A DNA stretch of 64,000 nt, taken from positions 2,136,001-2,200,000 of the forward strand of contig NZ_LT707064.1 in the NCBI RefSeq assembly GCF_900156465.1, in the 5' to 3' direction. The DNA comes from Pseudomonas sp. 7SR1. GTDB taxonomy: Bacteria; Pseudomonadota; Gammaproteobacteria; Pseudomonadales; Pseudomonadaceae. The position numbers and the translations under genes are program-made. Below, in pieces: positions 9,671 through 21,372 of the stretch (position 1 is the first letter of the stretch; each line of letters opens with the position of its first letter). The notes below the pieces were generated by a model. That model was not told where the DNA came from, ran no database searches, and was given only the letters and a program-made list of their open reading frames with translations.

Positions 9671-9679
9671 TTTCCAGGG

Positions 9680-11527
<1,848 letters not shown>

Positions 11528-11594
11528 AACACCCTATCCACTGAAGGTCTTGGCGGGCAAAAAACAAGCCGAGGATTATACCTGAGCTGTGACC

Positions 11595-13553
11595 TCACGC
11601 GCCAGTTGAGGTCGGGTTTGATGCGCAAACATTGCGGCTGAGTAAGTCGCGCAATTGGTTTTTCTCTTCGCTGGTCAACTCGCTCTGACGAGCTTTTCGC
11701 AGAAGCTGCTCCAGGTTTCGCTCGCGTTGGCGGGCGGACAAGCTAGTAATGGTGTCGAAAAACTGTTGTTCAAGGTTATCTCCATCAATCAGCCATTCCT
11801 TTTCGGCCAAGGCCTTCAACAAGCGCCCCTGCTCCGTACCGTGCCACCGTGCGATTAACTGGAAGGAGTTCAACCGGGGGTTCTTCTGCACGGCTTCAAG
11901 GAGTGCGACCAGTAATTGCGTGTTGCTGTGGTCCTCGGCGGCGAAGTGCCCCGCATCCTCGACCTTTTCGGCCAGTTGCGGGTGATGCAGCAGGGTGCGC
12001 AGGGCGGCCAGCGTCGGAGGTTCGACGGCGGCCGGCACGCGCGGGGCACGTGGCTGGTCGCGATCACCGCGCTTGCCGTTCTTGTCCCAGTGTTTCTTGT
12101 CCCATTTCTTGCCACCGCTGCCGGTTTTCTTCGGCGTCCATTCCTGTTGCGGCGCGTAGTCCTGTTGAGGTTGATGATAGTCGGCGAAATCCGGCATCGC
12201 GTCGTAATCGATGCCTGGGTCATAAGCCGGTGGCGCCTCCTGTGGGACGCTGTGGGCCATCTGACTGACGGTCTCGCTACTGAGCCCGGTGATTTCGGTA
12301 AGCCGCTGGCGCATCAGCGTGCGCAGGTTGGCGCCGGGCACCTTGTCGATCAACGGCGCTGCAAGCGTGACCATGTGGGCCTTGCCTTCGAGGGAGCGCG
12401 GATCGGCTTCTTCGGTCAACTGCTGGAAAAAATAATCGGCCAATGGTTGTGCGTGCTGGTTGATCCTGGCGCGGAAGGCGTCGGTCCCTTCGGAACGCAC
12501 CAGGGTGTCCGGGTCCTCTCCCTCGGGTAGAAACAGAAAGCGCGCCCGGCGGCCATCCTGCAGGCTCGGCAATGTCGCTTCCAGTGCGCGCCAGGCGGCA
12601 TTGCGGCCGGCCTGGTCGCCGTCGAAGCAGAACAGCACACTGGGCACCACGCGAAAGAGGCGTTTCATGTGCTCTTCGCTGGTGGCTGTTCCCAGGGTCG
12701 CCACGGCATTGCGCAGGCCTTGCTGAGCCAGGGCGATAACGTCCATGTAGCCTTCCACGACAATGATCTCGTCGAGGTTGCGATTGTTCTTGCGCGCCTC
12801 ATACAGGCCATAGAGCTCCTGGCCCTTATGGAATACCGGAGTTTCCGGCGAGTTCAGGTACTTGGGCTTGTCGTCGCCCAGGACACGGCCCCCAAAGGCG
12901 ATGATTCGTCCCCGAGTATCACGGATCGGAAACATTACCCGATCGCGGAAGCGGTCGTAGCGCTTGCCGGTCTCGGCATTCTCGATCAGCAGGCCCGCGT
13001 CGATCATGGCGCGCTGCTGGAGCGTGTCGCTGCTCAAGTGCTTGTACAGGTTGTCCCAGCCGGGCGGGGCGAAGCCGAGGCCGAAGTCCCGGGCGATTTC
13101 GCCAGTCAGGCCGCGGCCCTTGAGGTAATCCACGGCGGCCTTGCGAGCCGGATGGCTTTTGAGGGCCTGGCGGTAGAAGTCGGCCGCGGCGGTCAGCAAG
13201 GGGTACAGCGGTGAATCCGTTGGTTGACGCGGCTTGCGCGCTCGACCGCTTTCCTCCCGAGGAATCTCCATGCCAGCGGCTTTGGCCAGTTCTTCGACCG
13301 CCTGGGGGAAATCCAGGTTGTCGTGGTCCATGATGAAGCCGAGGGCATTGCCGCCAGCACCGCAGCCGAAGCAATAGTAGAACTGCTTGTCGGGACTGAC
13401 GCTGAAGGAAGGGGTCTTTTCTTTGTGGAACGGGCAGCAGGCAGTGTAGTTCTTGCCGGCTTTCTTCATCTGCAGGCGAGAGCTGACCACGTCGACAATG
13501 TCGGTGCGGTTCAGGAGGTCGTCAATAAAGCTCTGGGGAATCAACCCGGCCAT
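11595..13553 (-). CDS. dnaG: DNA primase
   Basis: Synthesises RNA primers at the replication fork. The 652 residues contain the N-terminal CHC2 zinc finger (CCPFHKEKTPSFSVSPDKQF, then YCFGCGAGG), the TOPRIM catalytic core (VVEGYMDVIAL with the later acidic DGDQAGRNA), and a C-terminal helicase-binding domain. Between core and C-terminal domain lies a charged linker rich in Gln, Lys and Trp (about 435-515). ATG 13553 is preceded by GAGAACGCC. Middle gene of the macromolecular synthesis cluster; it is separated from rpsU by a 480-bp gap with a hairpin that may reduce read-through. Confidence 0.97.
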   Translation of the reverse strand: MAGLIPQSFIDDLLNRTDIVDVVSSRLQMKKAGKNYTACCPFHKEKTPSFSVSPDKQFYYCFGCGAGGNALGFIMDHDNLDFPQAVEELAKAAGMEIPREESGRARKPRQPTDSPLYPLLTAAADFYRQALKSHPARKAAVDYLKGRGLTGEIARDFGLGFAPPGWDNLYKHLSSDTLQQRAMIDAGLLIENAETGKRYDRFRDRVMFPIRDTRGRIIAFGGRVLGDDKPKYLNSPETPVFHKGQELYGLYEARKNNRNLDEIIVVEGYMDVIALAQQGLRNAVATLGTATSEEHMKRLFRVVPSVLFCFDGDQAGRNAAWRALEATLPSLQDGRRARFLFLPEGEDPDTLVRSEGTDAFRARINQHAQPLADYFFQQLTEEADPRSLEGKAHMVTLAAPLIDKVPGANLRTLMRQRLTEITGLSSETVSQMAHSVPQEAPPAYDPGIDYDAMPDFADYHQPQQDYAPQQEWTPKKTGSGGKKWDKKHWDKNGKRGDRDQPRAPRVPAAVEPPTLAALRTLLHHPQLAEKVEDAGHFAAEDHSNTQLLVALLEAVQKNPRLNSFQLIARWHGTEQGRLLKALAEKEWLIDGDNLEQQFFDTITSLSARQRERNLEQLLRKARQSELTSEEKNQLRDLLSRNVCASNPTSTGA

Positions 13554-14033
13554 GGCGTTCTCGTCGTCACTGCGTGAAATAAGGCCCCGAAATCGGCAGG
13601 CGCAACCGGTTCAAGATCTAGAGGCACTGTTGAAGCGGTGGCTCGACCGGGTCATCTGCGTCATTGCTGTCGGGAAGTGTATCTGCCGATAATCCACTGA
13701 CGTTAATTACTGTCAGTATTCGACGGTCTGAATAATATTGCGCTGAGTCCGGTAACGGCCGGTCAGGCCTCGGATAGCTCATGGAGCGGGCACGCAAGCA
13801 GGTGCCTTGGGCTGATCGTCGTTAGAGGAATCAGGGTGTGCTCGTCAGTAGCCTCGGAAGGCTCGTCAGGAGAGACGTGCACCGCTGGCCAAAAAGCCAG
13901 GTCTGACGCGGTAAAGCAGTTGTCTCGGTCGCGTCTGCGGCTTTGACGATGAAACTCAAGCGTTGTTCCGCAAATGCCATAAGCCCGGCTTGAGGGCCGG
14001 GCTTGGCAGAAGCTTGCTACGAACGTCTGTGTA
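13554..14033. other. rpsU-dnaG spacer without a gene
   Basis: 480 bases hold no reading frame I can support. Two structures are visible: the hairpin at 13981-14004 just behind rpsU, and an AT-rich inverted repeat ACTGAC-N10-GTCAGT at 13696-13717 about 140 bases upstream of dnaG. A promoter for dnaG-rpoD would be expected here by analogy with E. coli, but no convincing -35/-10 pair was found by eye. Confidence 0.5.
13981..14004 (-). terminator. rpsU downstream hairpin, possible partial terminator
   Basis: Nine-bp perfect stem (AAGCCCGGC / GCCGGGCTT) with six-base loop, 30 bases after the rpsU stop. It lacks a proper T tract in the rpsU direction, so it may attenuate rather than end transcription. 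In E. coli a weak terminator at this position keeps S21 output higher than primase and sigma output. Confidence 0.6.
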
Positions 14034-14249
14034 TCAGTACAGACGTACGGCGCGGCGCTGTTCGCGCTGAACTTTCTTGGCGTGACGCTTAACAGCAGCT
14101 GCTGCTTTGCGCTTACGCTCGGAAGTCGGCTTCTCGTAGAATTCGCGGCTACGAACTTCAGCCAGAACACCGGCTTTTTCGCAGGAGCGCTTGAAACGAC
14201 GCAGAGCTACGTCGAAGGGTTCGTTCTCTTTTACTTTGACGGCTGGCAT
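14034..14249 (-). CDS. rpsU: Small ribosomal subunit protein bS21
   Basis: 71-residue, highly basic protein of the 30S subunit ([20 protein letters not shown] start, [10 protein letters not shown] end), required for efficient initiation on natural mRNAs. Full length for the family. The ATG follows GAAGGTAGCTCTGG. First gene of the rpsU-dnaG-rpoD cluster and divergent from tsaD, the order found across gammaproteobacteria. The 199 bases between them must hold both promoters. Confidence 0.97.
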
Positions 14250-14448
14250 CCAGAGCTACCTTCATTCATTACCGGGGTCAACATCCTCGCGGCAAAAGAG
14301 CACTTGAAGACGTCGGTTTTTAAGGGTTGCGGATGTTAACCCCTCAACGCTCGGAATGCAAAGCCTCTGATCGAAAACCGCTGGTCGGGGCACCACGCGG
14401 CGACTATTATGCGCGCCTTCGAATTCAGCCTCCACAAGGCGCAAACCC

Positions 14449-15474
14449 ATGCTAGTACTGGGATTAGAAACTTCCTGCGACGAAACCGGCGTCGCGCTTT
14501 ACGACAGCGAACGCGGCCTGCTGGCCGATGCGCTGTTCAGCCAGATCGATCTGCATCGTGCCTATGGTGGCGTGGTGCCGGAGCTGGCGTCCCGTGATCA
14601 TGTCAAGCGCATGCTGCCCTTGATTCGCCAGGTCCTGGCCGAAGCCGACTGCGCCCCAACCGAGATCGACGCCGTGGCCTACACCGCCGGTCCCGGCCTG
14701 GTGGGGGCCTTGCTGGTGGGCGCCTCATGCGCCCAGGCACTGGCCTTTGCCTGGGGGGTGCCGGCCCTGGGTGTGCATCATATGGAAGGCCACCTGCTGG
14801 CGCCGATGCTGGAGGCGCAGCCGCCGGAGTTTCCGTTCGTCGCTTTGTTGGTCTCCGGCGGTCATACGCAGTTGGTCCGGGTCGACGGCATCGGTCGATA
14901 CGAGCTGTTGGGCGAATCCCTGGACGACGCGGCCGGTGAGGCTTTCGACAAGACCGCGAAGATGATGGGCCTGAATTATCCTGGCGGCCCTGAAATCGCC
15001 CGGCTTGCGGCTCAGGGCGTGGAGGGGCGTTTCGTTTTCCCGCGCCCGATGTGCGACCGACCCGGACTGGATTTCAGTTTCAGCGGCTTGAAGACCTTTG
15101 CCTTGAATACCTGGCAACAATGCGTTGGCGCCGGGGACGACAGTGAGCAAGCCCGTTGCGACATCGCGCTGGCGTTCCAGCAGGCCGTGGTGGAGACTTT
15201 GACCATCAAGTGCAAGCGCGCCCTGAAGCAGGCCGGGCTCAAGCGCCTGGTGATCGCCGGTGGAGTCAGTGCGAACAAGGCCTTGCGGCTCTCGTTGGAG
15301 AAAATGCTCGGCGACATGAAGGGCGACGTTTACTACGCGCGGCCGCAGTTCTGCACCGATAACGGCGCGATGATCGCTTTTGCTGGATGCCAGCGACTGC
15401 AGGCCGGCCAGCAGGAAAGCCTGGCGATCAGCGTGCAGGCGCGCTGGCCCATGGAGCAGTTGTCGCCCCTGTGA
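14449..15474 (+). CDS. tsaD: tRNA N6-threonylcarbamoyladenosine transferase subunit
   Basis: Transfers the threonylcarbamoyl group to A37 of ANN-decoding tRNAs, working with TsaB, TsaE and TsaC. The 341 residues show the ASKHA-fold ATPase start ([18 protein letters not shown]) and the iron/zinc-binding HHMEGHL motif near residue 110. A further conserved segment, [19 protein letters not shown], is followed by a C-terminal [13 protein letters not shown]. Full length. It diverges from rpsU and converges on plsY with only 8 bases between the stops. Confidence 0.97.
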   Translation: MLVLGLETSCDETGVALYDSERGLLADALFSQIDLHRAYGGVVPELASRDHVKRMLPLIRQVLAEADCAPTEIDAVAYTAGPGLVGALLVGASCAQALAFAWGVPALGVHHMEGHLLAPMLEAQPPEFPFVALLVSGGHTQLVRVDGIGRYELLGESLDDAAGEAFDKTAKMMGLNYPGGPEIARLAAQGVEGRFVFPRPMCDRPGLDFSFSGLKTFALNTWQQCVGAGDDSEQARCDIALAFQQAVVETLTIKCKRALKQAGLKRLVIAGGVSANKALRLSLEKMLGDMKGDVYYARPQFCTDNGAMIAFAGCQRLQAGQQESLAISVQARWPMEQLSPL

Positions 15475-15482
15475 AGCGTCAT

Positions 15483-16052
15483 TTAAAAATGCCGTTCGCG
15501 CCCGGCGAAGAGGTCGCGTAGATTGCCCCGATGGCGCCAGACGATCAGCGCCACGAGCGCTGTCATGGGCAACAGGGCCGCCGGTTCCTGCCAGGCCAGC
15601 AGCGGCAGGGTCAATGGTGTGGCGATCAGTGCGGCCAGTGAGCTGGTGCGGGTCAGGTAGAACATCAGTAGCCAGGCCGAAACGGCCAGCAAGGCGGCGG
15701 GCGGGTAGAGACCCAGCAACATCCCGGCGGCGGTGGCGACACCCTTGCCGCCGCGAAAGCGGAAGTACAGCGGGAACAGGTGGCCGATGACCGCGCAGAC
15801 ACCGATCCAGGCCTGTTGCTCCAGGGAAAGCCCTGCAAGGCTGGCGATCAGGACCGGTACAAGACCTTTGCAGAGGTCGCCGAGCAGGGTCAGGATGGCA
15901 AGCTTGCGTCCGGCCAGGCGCAGCATGTTGGTGGCACCGGCATTGCCTGAACCACTCGTTCGCGGATCGGGGCGACCCGTCAGGCGGCTGAGCAAAATGG
16001 CGAAGGACAGCGAGCCGAGCAGGTAGGCGAGGATCGCCAGTAACCAAAACAT
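15483..16052 (-). CDS. plsY: Acyl-phosphate:glycerol-3-phosphate acyltransferase
   Basis: Inner-membrane enzyme that makes lysophosphatidic acid from acyl phosphate and glycerol-3-phosphate (first step of phospholipid synthesis; partner PlsX). 189 residues with about five membrane helices. The conserved loop motifs are visible: [12 protein letters not shown] near residue 36, [10 protein letters not shown] near 58 and [14 protein letters not shown] near 98. Standard length. Divergent from folB. Confidence 0.95.
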   Translation of the reverse strand: MFWLLAILAYLLGSLSFAILLSRLTGRPDPRTSGSGNAGATNMLRLAGRKLAILTLLGDLCKGLVPVLIASLAGLSLEQQAWIGVCAVIGHLFPLYFRFRGGKGVATAAGMLLGLYPPAALLAVSAWLLMFYLTRTSSLAALIATPLTLPLLAWQEPAALLPMTALVALIVWRHRGNLRDLFAGRERHF

Positions 16053-16126
16053 GCTAACTATTCCGGGCGAGGACGCCCTGATTCTAACGGCGCATTGCGC
16101 CCTTGTCGTGCTGCGGAGAAGAGTGC

Positions 16127-16480
16127 TTGGACAGAGTGTTTATCGAGGGCCTGGAAGTCGACACGGTAATTGGTGCCTACGACTGGGAGCGAGACATCCG
16201 ACAGTGCCTGCGGCTTGATCTGAGTTTCGCCTGGGATAATCGTCCGGCCGCTGCCGGCGATGACCTGAGCCTGGCACTCGATTACGCCAGCGTATCGTCA
16301 CGCATCCAGGCATTTGCCGGACAGGCCCGGTTCCAGCTGGTCGAGACGTTTGCCGAACGCTTGGCCCAGGAGCTGATGGACGAGTTCAAGATTACCTGGC
16401 TGCGTCTGAAGGTCACCAAGCCTGGTGCCGTTCCGGCGGCCAGCGGCGTTGGCGTGGAGATCGAGCGCGGATGTCGCTGA
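16127..16480 (+). CDS. folB: Dihydroneopterin aldolase
   Basis: Cleaves 7,8-dihydroneopterin to 6-hydroxymethyl-dihydropterin and glycolaldehyde in folate synthesis. 117 residues starting [19 protein letters not shown] after the first codons, with the catalytic-region lysine in [14 protein letters not shown]. The start is taken as TTG 16127: GGAGAAGAG lies just upstream and the protein then begins where homologues do. Another in-frame TTG lies 24 bases earlier. Its end overlaps folK by 10 bases, so the two consecutive pathway steps are coupled. Confidence 0.92.
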   Translation: MDRVFIEGLEVDTVIGAYDWERDIRQCLRLDLSFAWDNRPAAAGDDLSLALDYASVSSRIQAFAGQARFQLVETFAERLAQELMDEFKITWLRLKVTKPGAVPAASGVGVEIERGCR

Positions 16481-16989
16481 CACAGGTTTTTCTCGGGCTC
16501 GGCAGCAATATCGAGCGTGAAGCCCATTTGCGAGCCGGGCTTGAAGCCCTTGCGGGCTTCCTGGTGGACATTCGCTGTTCGGCAGTGTTCGAAAGCCAGC
16601 CAGTGGGCATCAAGAGCGGGCCATTCTTCAATTTTGTCGTGTCGGCCTTCACGGATCTGCCGCTGATGGAGCTGGATCGTCGTCTCAAGTTCATCGAGGC
16701 GGACAATGGTCGTTATGCGCCGGATCGCAAGGGGCTGCCGCTGGATATCGACGTGCTGTTGTATGGCGAGCAGGTGGGCAACTTCGACGGGCTGATCCTG
16801 CCGCGCGCGGAAATCCTCAAGAACGCCTTCGTCTTGTGGCCTTTATCGCTGATGGCGCCGAATCGGATACATCCGGGCGTAGGCAAGAGCTTCGCCATTC
16901 TGTGGGAAGAAGCCCAGATCGATCAGGTGCTGGCACCGGTGGCTTTCGAATGGCGAGGCCAGCAGCTTACGCCGTCGACCATGCTGTGA
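16471..16989 (+). CDS. folK: 6-hydroxymethyl-7,8-dihydropterin pyrophosphokinase (HPPK)
   Basis: Transfers pyrophosphate from ATP to 6-hydroxymethyl-dihydropterin, the step right after FolB. 172 residues with FLGLGSNIERE at the N terminus and the HPPK signature around DRKGLPLDIDVLLYG (two Asp for Mg-ATP). Start ATG lies inside the end of folB. Many Pseudomonas have a second folK next to panB; this is the folB-linked copy. The 145 bases after it, before the converging cca gene, show no feature. Confidence 0.93.
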   Translation: MSLTQVFLGLGSNIEREAHLRAGLEALAGFLVDIRCSAVFESQPVGIKSGPFFNFVVSAFTDLPLMELDRRLKFIEADNGRYAPDRKGLPLDIDVLLYGEQVGNFDGLILPRAEILKNAFVLWPLSLMAPNRIHPGVGKSFAILWEEAQIDQVLAPVAFEWRGQQLTPSTML

Positions 16990-17134
16990 AGCGAACGTCG
17001 TTATCGTCCGCACGTTCTCACATCGATCTTCTCGGATGATACCGGTCAGGTGTTCAAGCGAGATCCATCGTGGGGAGCGCGCCTGATTGCGATAGATGGC
17101 TGCAGGGCCAATCCAACTTGCCATCACGCTTCCT

Positions 17135-18361
17135 TCAGCTCGCCGCTTCCTTGTAGGCTTTCAGTGCCTTGAGACGCTCGCGCTTGATCGCCTCACCCAG
17201 CTCCGGCCCCTTGAAGCCTTTTTCCAGCAATGGTTGCACCGCCACTCCACGGGCAGCGGCTGCTGCGCCCCGCAGGTAATCCGCCTGTGGATAACTTCTG
17301 TCTTCCAGCCCTTTGCGCCCCCGCGCATCCATTTCACAGGCGGCAATGAATTCCTCGAAGCGTTGTGGTCGGCGGTAAACGTCGAAACTCTGCAACAGCT
17401 CGAGCAAGGTGGACGCTTTCAATTCAAGCGCGCGATGGCCATGGGTATGGTATTGCCCAACCAGCAGCGCCAGTTCCTGGCAATCGCGTGGCGCCTTGAA
17501 GCGCTCGTTGAGCGCTTTGATCGGCTTCAGCCCCTTGTGTTCATGGGCGATGTGTCTTGGCCATTCGTGTTCGGGCGTAAGTCCTTTTCCCAGGTCGTGT
17601 AACAGGCATGCCCAGCGGACCGTCAGTGGTTGTCGGTGTCGAGCGGCCTGCTCCAGCACGCTCAACGTGTGCGCGCCGGTATCGATTTCCGGATGATGGG
17701 CCTCAGGCTGCGGTACGCCAAACAGCGCGTCCACCTCGGGCATCAGGACCCTGAGGGCCGTGCAGTCGCGCAACACCTGGATGAATACCTGAGGCTGATG
17801 TTCCATGAGCGCGCGGGAAATTTCCTTCCAACTACGCTCGGCCGTCAATGCCTCCAACTCTCCGGATTCGCTTAGCTGGCGCATCAGTTCGAGAGTTTCG
17901 TCCGCCACTTTGAAGCCCAGCGGGGCATAGCGTGCGGCAAAGCGGGCCACTCGCAGGACTCGGAGAGGGTCCTCGGCGAATGCGGGGGAAACGTGACGGA
18001 GCACCCGAGCTTCGAGGTCGCGCTGGCCGTGGTAGGGGTCGAACACATGGCCGTTATCGTCCTCGGCCATGGCGTTGATAGTCAGGTCCCGGCGAATCAG
18101 GTCTTGCTCGAGCGTCACGTCCGGGCTGGCGTGGAACACGAAGCCGCCATAGCCGCGGCCGTTTTTGCGTTCGGTGCGGGCGAGGGCGTATTCCTCTCCC
18201 GTTTTCGGGTCCAGGAAGACTGGGAAGTCAGCCCCCACGGGACGAAATCCCTTGGCGAGCATTTCCTCGGCGGTGGCTCCCACCACGACCCGGTCGATGT
18301 CCGTGACGGGAATGCCCAGCAAGCGATCGCGCACCGCGCCGCCGACTTTATAGATCTGCAT
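17135..18361 (-). CDS. cca: Multifunctional CCA-adding tRNA nucleotidyltransferase with HD domain
   Basis: Adds or repairs the 3' CCA of tRNAs. The 408-residue class II enzyme shows [13 protein letters not shown] and TDIDRVVV (metal-binding DxD) at the N terminus, [13 protein letters not shown] (motif B), and [16 protein letters not shown]. The C-terminal HD phosphohydrolase domain is marked by [16 protein letters not shown], the gammaproteobacterial type with phosphatase/phosphodiesterase activity. ATG 18361 is used. Confidence 0.96.
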   Translation of the reverse strand: MQIYKVGGAVRDRLLGIPVTDIDRVVVGATAEEMLAKGFRPVGADFPVFLDPKTGEEYALARTERKNGRGYGGFVFHASPDVTLEQDLIRRDLTINAMAEDDNGHVFDPYHGQRDLEARVLRHVSPAFAEDPLRVLRVARFAARYAPLGFKVADETLELMRQLSESGELEALTAERSWKEISRALMEHQPQVFIQVLRDCTALRVLMPEVDALFGVPQPEAHHPEIDTGAHTLSVLEQAARHRQPLTVRWACLLHDLGKGLTPEHEWPRHIAHEHKGLKPIKALNERFKAPRDCQELALLVGQYHTHGHRALELKASTLLELLQSFDVYRRPQRFEEFIAACEMDARGRKGLEDRSYPQADYLRGAAAAARGVAVQPLLEKGFKGPELGEAIKRERLKALKAYKEAAS

Positions 18362-18425
18362 AAAAAACCTCCGTTGACCCGACAGGATAACCCTTGCGCC
18401 CGGTCTTCGGAGGTGGAAAACGAAA

Positions 18426-19991
18426 TCAAAGATGAATGACAGCCAGGTCCAGGCGGCCGTAGTCCCCCTCGGTTTGCTCGCTCCTGGGTGGTACGTGGTG
18501 GGTTTTCATTACCTGGTCACCCTGCAGGGTTTCCAGGTGGATGTCGAAGCCCCATAGGCGGTGCAGGTGCTTGAGCACTTCATCGGTCGAATCGCCCAGC
18601 GGTTTACGGTTGTGTGCCTGATGGCGCAGGGTCAGCGAGCGGTCTCCTCGACGGTCGATGCTGTAGATCTGCACGTTGGGTTCGCGATTACCCAGGTTGT
18701 ACTGCGCAGCCAGGGTCTCACGGATGATCCGATAGCCACTTTCATCGTGGATGGCGGGCACCACCAGGTCATCCTTCTGATCATCATCGAGGATGCTGAA
18801 CAGCTTCATGTCGCGGATCACCTTGGGCGAGAGGTATTGCAGGATGAAGCTCTCGTCCTTGAAGCTGCTCATGGCGAACTTCAGGGTGGACAGCCAGTCC
18901 GAACCGGCAATTTCAGGGAACCAGCGACGGTCCTCTTCGGTGGGGTTCTCGCACATGCGGCGGATATCGCGGTACATGGCAAAGCCCAGTGCGTAAGGGT
19001 TGATGCCGCTGTAATAGGGGCTGTCGAAACCAGGCTGGAACACCACGCTCGTATGAGAAGTCAGGAACTCCATCATGAAGCCGTCGGTAACCAGCCCTTC
19101 GTCGTACAGGTCGTTCATCAGGGTGTAGTGCCAGAACGTGGCCCAGCCTTCGTTCATGACCTGCGTCTGGCGCTGTGGATAGAAATACTGGGCAATCTTG
19201 CGCACGATGCGCACGATTTCCCGTTGCCACGGTTCCAGCAGCGGTGCGTGCTTTTCGATGAAGTAGAGAATGTTTTCCTGGGGTTCGGCCGGGAAGCGTG
19301 CGTTGTCCTTCTCGCTGTACTTGTCGGCGCCCTTGGGAATGGTCCGCCACAGGTCGTTGATCTGCTTCTGCAGGTGTTCTTCGCGGTCCTTCTGGCGCCG
19401 CCGTTCTTCTTCGGCAGAGATCGGATATGGCCTTTTGTAGCGATCCACCCCGTAGTTCATCAAGGCATGGCAGGAGTCCAGGAGGTCCTCCACCGCGTCG
19501 ATGCCATGGCGTTCCTCGCATTGCATGATGTACTGCTTGGCGAACACCAGGTAATCGATGATCGAACTGGCGTCGGTCCACGTGCGGAACAGGTAATTGC
19601 CCTTGAAGAAGCTGTTATGGCCATAGCAGGCGTGTGCCACCACCAGCGCCTGCATGCAGATAGTGTTTTCTTCCATCAGGTAGGCGATGCATGGATCGGA
19701 GTTGATCACGATCTCGTAGGCCAGCCCCATCTGGCCACGAGTGTAGGATTTCTCGGTGCTCAGAAAATGCTTGCCGTAGGACCAGTGGTGATAACCCAGC
19801 GGCATGCCGACTGACGCGTAGGCGTCCATCATCTGTTCGGCGGTGATCACCTCGATCTGGTTGGGGTAGGTGTCGAGGGCATAACGATCCGCGATACGGC
19901 TGATTTCGCGGTCGTAGGCCTGGATCAGCTCGAACGTCCATTCGGAGCCGGTGGAGATTGGCTGGCGTTTCTGCTCTTTTTTGGCGGTCAT
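18426..19991 (-). CDS. SpoVR family protein (YcgB-like)
   Basis: 521-residue soluble protein; the family is conserved but its biochemical role is not established. Recognised by the segments [36 protein letters not shown] and [17 protein letters not shown], which in the family hold conserved His and Glu residues. It is the last gene of the prkA-yeaH-spoVR set and its start overlaps the yeaH stop by 4 bases (ATGA), so it is translationally coupled. In enterobacteria this set is induced in stationary phase and nitrogen starvation. Confidence 0.93.
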   Translation of the reverse strand: MTAKKEQKRQPISTGSEWTFELIQAYDREISRIADRYALDTYPNQIEVITAEQMMDAYASVGMPLGYHHWSYGKHFLSTEKSYTRGQMGLAYEIVINSDPCIAYLMEENTICMQALVVAHACYGHNSFFKGNYLFRTWTDASSIIDYLVFAKQYIMQCEERHGIDAVEDLLDSCHALMNYGVDRYKRPYPISAEEERRRQKDREEHLQKQINDLWRTIPKGADKYSEKDNARFPAEPQENILYFIEKHAPLLEPWQREIVRIVRKIAQYFYPQRQTQVMNEGWATFWHYTLMNDLYDEGLVTDGFMMEFLTSHTSVVFQPGFDSPYYSGINPYALGFAMYRDIRRMCENPTEEDRRWFPEIAGSDWLSTLKFAMSSFKDESFILQYLSPKVIRDMKLFSILDDDQKDDLVVPAIHDESGYRIIRETLAAQYNLGNREPNVQIYSIDRRGDRSLTLRHQAHNRKPLGDSTDEVLKHLHRLWGFDIHLETLQGDQVMKTHHVPPRSEQTEGDYGRLDLAVIHL

Positions 19992-21259
19992 GTCACTAAC
20001 CTGCGCTGGAAGAGTTCACGGAAGACCGGGTAGATATCCCCGGCCGAGACCAATTGCTGTTGGGCAAATGTGTCGGAAAAGGCTTCGGCGATGCGTTCGT
20101 ATTCGTACCACAGGGCCTGGTGCTCCCGCGGGGTGATTTCCACATAGGTGTAGTACTGGACGAACGGCATGATCTGGTTGATCAGGATGTCACGGCAGAT
20201 CGGCGAGTCGTCGTTCCAGTTGTCACCGTCGGACGCCTGGGCTGCGTAGATGTTCCATTCATTGGCCGGGTAGCGTTCGGCCATGATCTCCTGCATCAGC
20301 TTCAGGGCGCTGGAGACGATGGTGCCGCCGGTCTCCCTGGAATAGAAGAACTCCTCTTCATCCACTTCCCTGGCGCTGGTGTGGTGGCGGATGAACACTA
20401 CATCGATCTTGTCGTAGTTCCGTTTGAGAAACAGGTACAGGAGGATGAAGAAGCGCTTGGCGATGTCCTTGGTGGCCTGGGTCATGGAGCCGGAAACGTC
20501 CATCAGGCAGAACATCACCGCCTTGGAGCTGGGATTGGGCTGCTTGACCAAGAGGTTGTATTTCAGGTCAAAGGTGTCGAGGAACGGTACGCGGTGAATG
20601 CGTGCGCTGAGTTTCTCGATTTCCGCTTCCAGTTCTTGAATATCGCCGAAGTTGTCGGGTTCTTCGCGTTTCAAGCGGGCCAGTTCTTCCTTCACCTCCC
20701 GCAGTTTCGTCCTGCTGCTGCCGGACAGCGCGATGCGCCGGGCGTGGGCCGAACGCAGGGTGCGGATGATGTTGATCCGCGATGGATTGCCTTCGTTGCT
20801 GATACCGGCGCGCACGGTCTTGAAGGTGTCCGTGCCGGTCAGGTTGCGTTTGACCAGATTCGGCAGTTCCAGGTCCTCGAACATGAATTCGAGGAATTCC
20901 TCCTGAGTGATCTGGAAGACGAACTCGTCCATGCCTTCGCCCGAGTTTCCGGCCTTGCCGGGGCCTCGGCCGCCGCCTCCACCCGGTGGGCGGGGGATAT
21001 GCTCGCCGCTGGTAAATTCCTTGTTGCCAGGGTGCACGACAGTCTGCTTGCCGCCGCGCCCATGATGAAGCACCGGCTCGTCGATATCGCGGCCGGGAAT
21101 GCTGATCTGTTCACCGTGCTCCATGTCGGTAATGGAGCGGCGGCTGACCGCCTCTTCGACGGCCTTCTTGATATGGTCACGGTAACGCCGCAGAAACCGC
21201 TGGCGGTTCACCGTGCTCTTGTTCTTGCCATTGAGGCGTCGGTCGATCACGTAGCTCAT
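19988..21259 (-). CDS. yeaH: UPF0229/DUF444 protein with VWA-like domain (YeaH)
   Basis: 423 residues. N-terminal charged region, a Gly/Pro-rich stretch near residues 90-110 ([18 protein letters not shown]), then a von Willebrand A-like domain with an intact metal-site motif MDVSGSM near 260. The ATG at 21259 is chosen because GGAGGG lies about 9 bases upstream and [11 protein letters not shown] is the family start; an upstream in-frame start has no support. Middle gene of prkA-yeaH-spoVR. In such systems a VWA protein often accompanies an AAA+ protein, which fits PrkA next door; the molecular task is unknown. Confidence 0.93.
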   Translation of the reverse strand: MSYVIDRRLNGKNKSTVNRQRFLRRYRDHIKKAVEEAVSRRSITDMEHGEQISIPGRDIDEPVLHHGRGGKQTVVHPGNKEFTSGEHIPRPPGGGGGRGPGKAGNSGEGMDEFVFQITQEEFLEFMFEDLELPNLVKRNLTGTDTFKTVRAGISNEGNPSRINIIRTLRSAHARRIALSGSSRTKLREVKEELARLKREEPDNFGDIQELEAEIEKLSARIHRVPFLDTFDLKYNLLVKQPNPSSKAVMFCLMDVSGSMTQATKDIAKRFFILLYLFLKRNYDKIDVVFIRHHTSAREVDEEEFFYSRETGGTIVSSALKLMQEIMAERYPANEWNIYAAQASDGDNWNDDSPICRDILINQIMPFVQYYTYVEITPREHQALWYEYERIAEAFSDTFAQQQLVSAGDIYPVFRELFQRRLVT

Positions 21260-21294
21260 GAGGAGCCCTCCGGGCAGCTTCAAGTTCTCAGCTT

Positions 21295-21356
21295 CAGGCT
21301 GCAAGCCGGGAGCGCAAGGGCGTAGAGCGCCCCTGCAGCTCGTGGCTTGAAGCCTG
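21295..21356. repeat. Long imperfect inverted repeat between prkA and yeaH
   Basis: The left arm (CAGGCTGCAAGCC...) and the reverse complement of the right arm (CAGGCTTCAAGCC...) match over most of 28 bases. They close on a perfect GGGCG-TAGAG-CGCCC hairpin at 21318-21332. It occupies nearly all of the 113-bp gap in an operon that is otherwise tightly packed. It could act as an mRNA-stabilising stem or a partial terminator, or be a degenerate extragenic repeat. Confidence 0.7.
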
Positions 21357-21372
21357 CCGCTGCTTCACTGCT

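Noticed and set aside
13696-13717. Possible LexA box upstream of dnaG
   Set aside because: ACTGAC-N10-GTCAGT lacks the CTGT-N8-ACAG form; recorded only as an inverted repeat.
16843-17127. Minus-strand open frame of 94 codons between folK and cca
   Set aside because: Overlaps the folK 3' end antisense, no homology recognised; I regard the folK-cca gap as empty.
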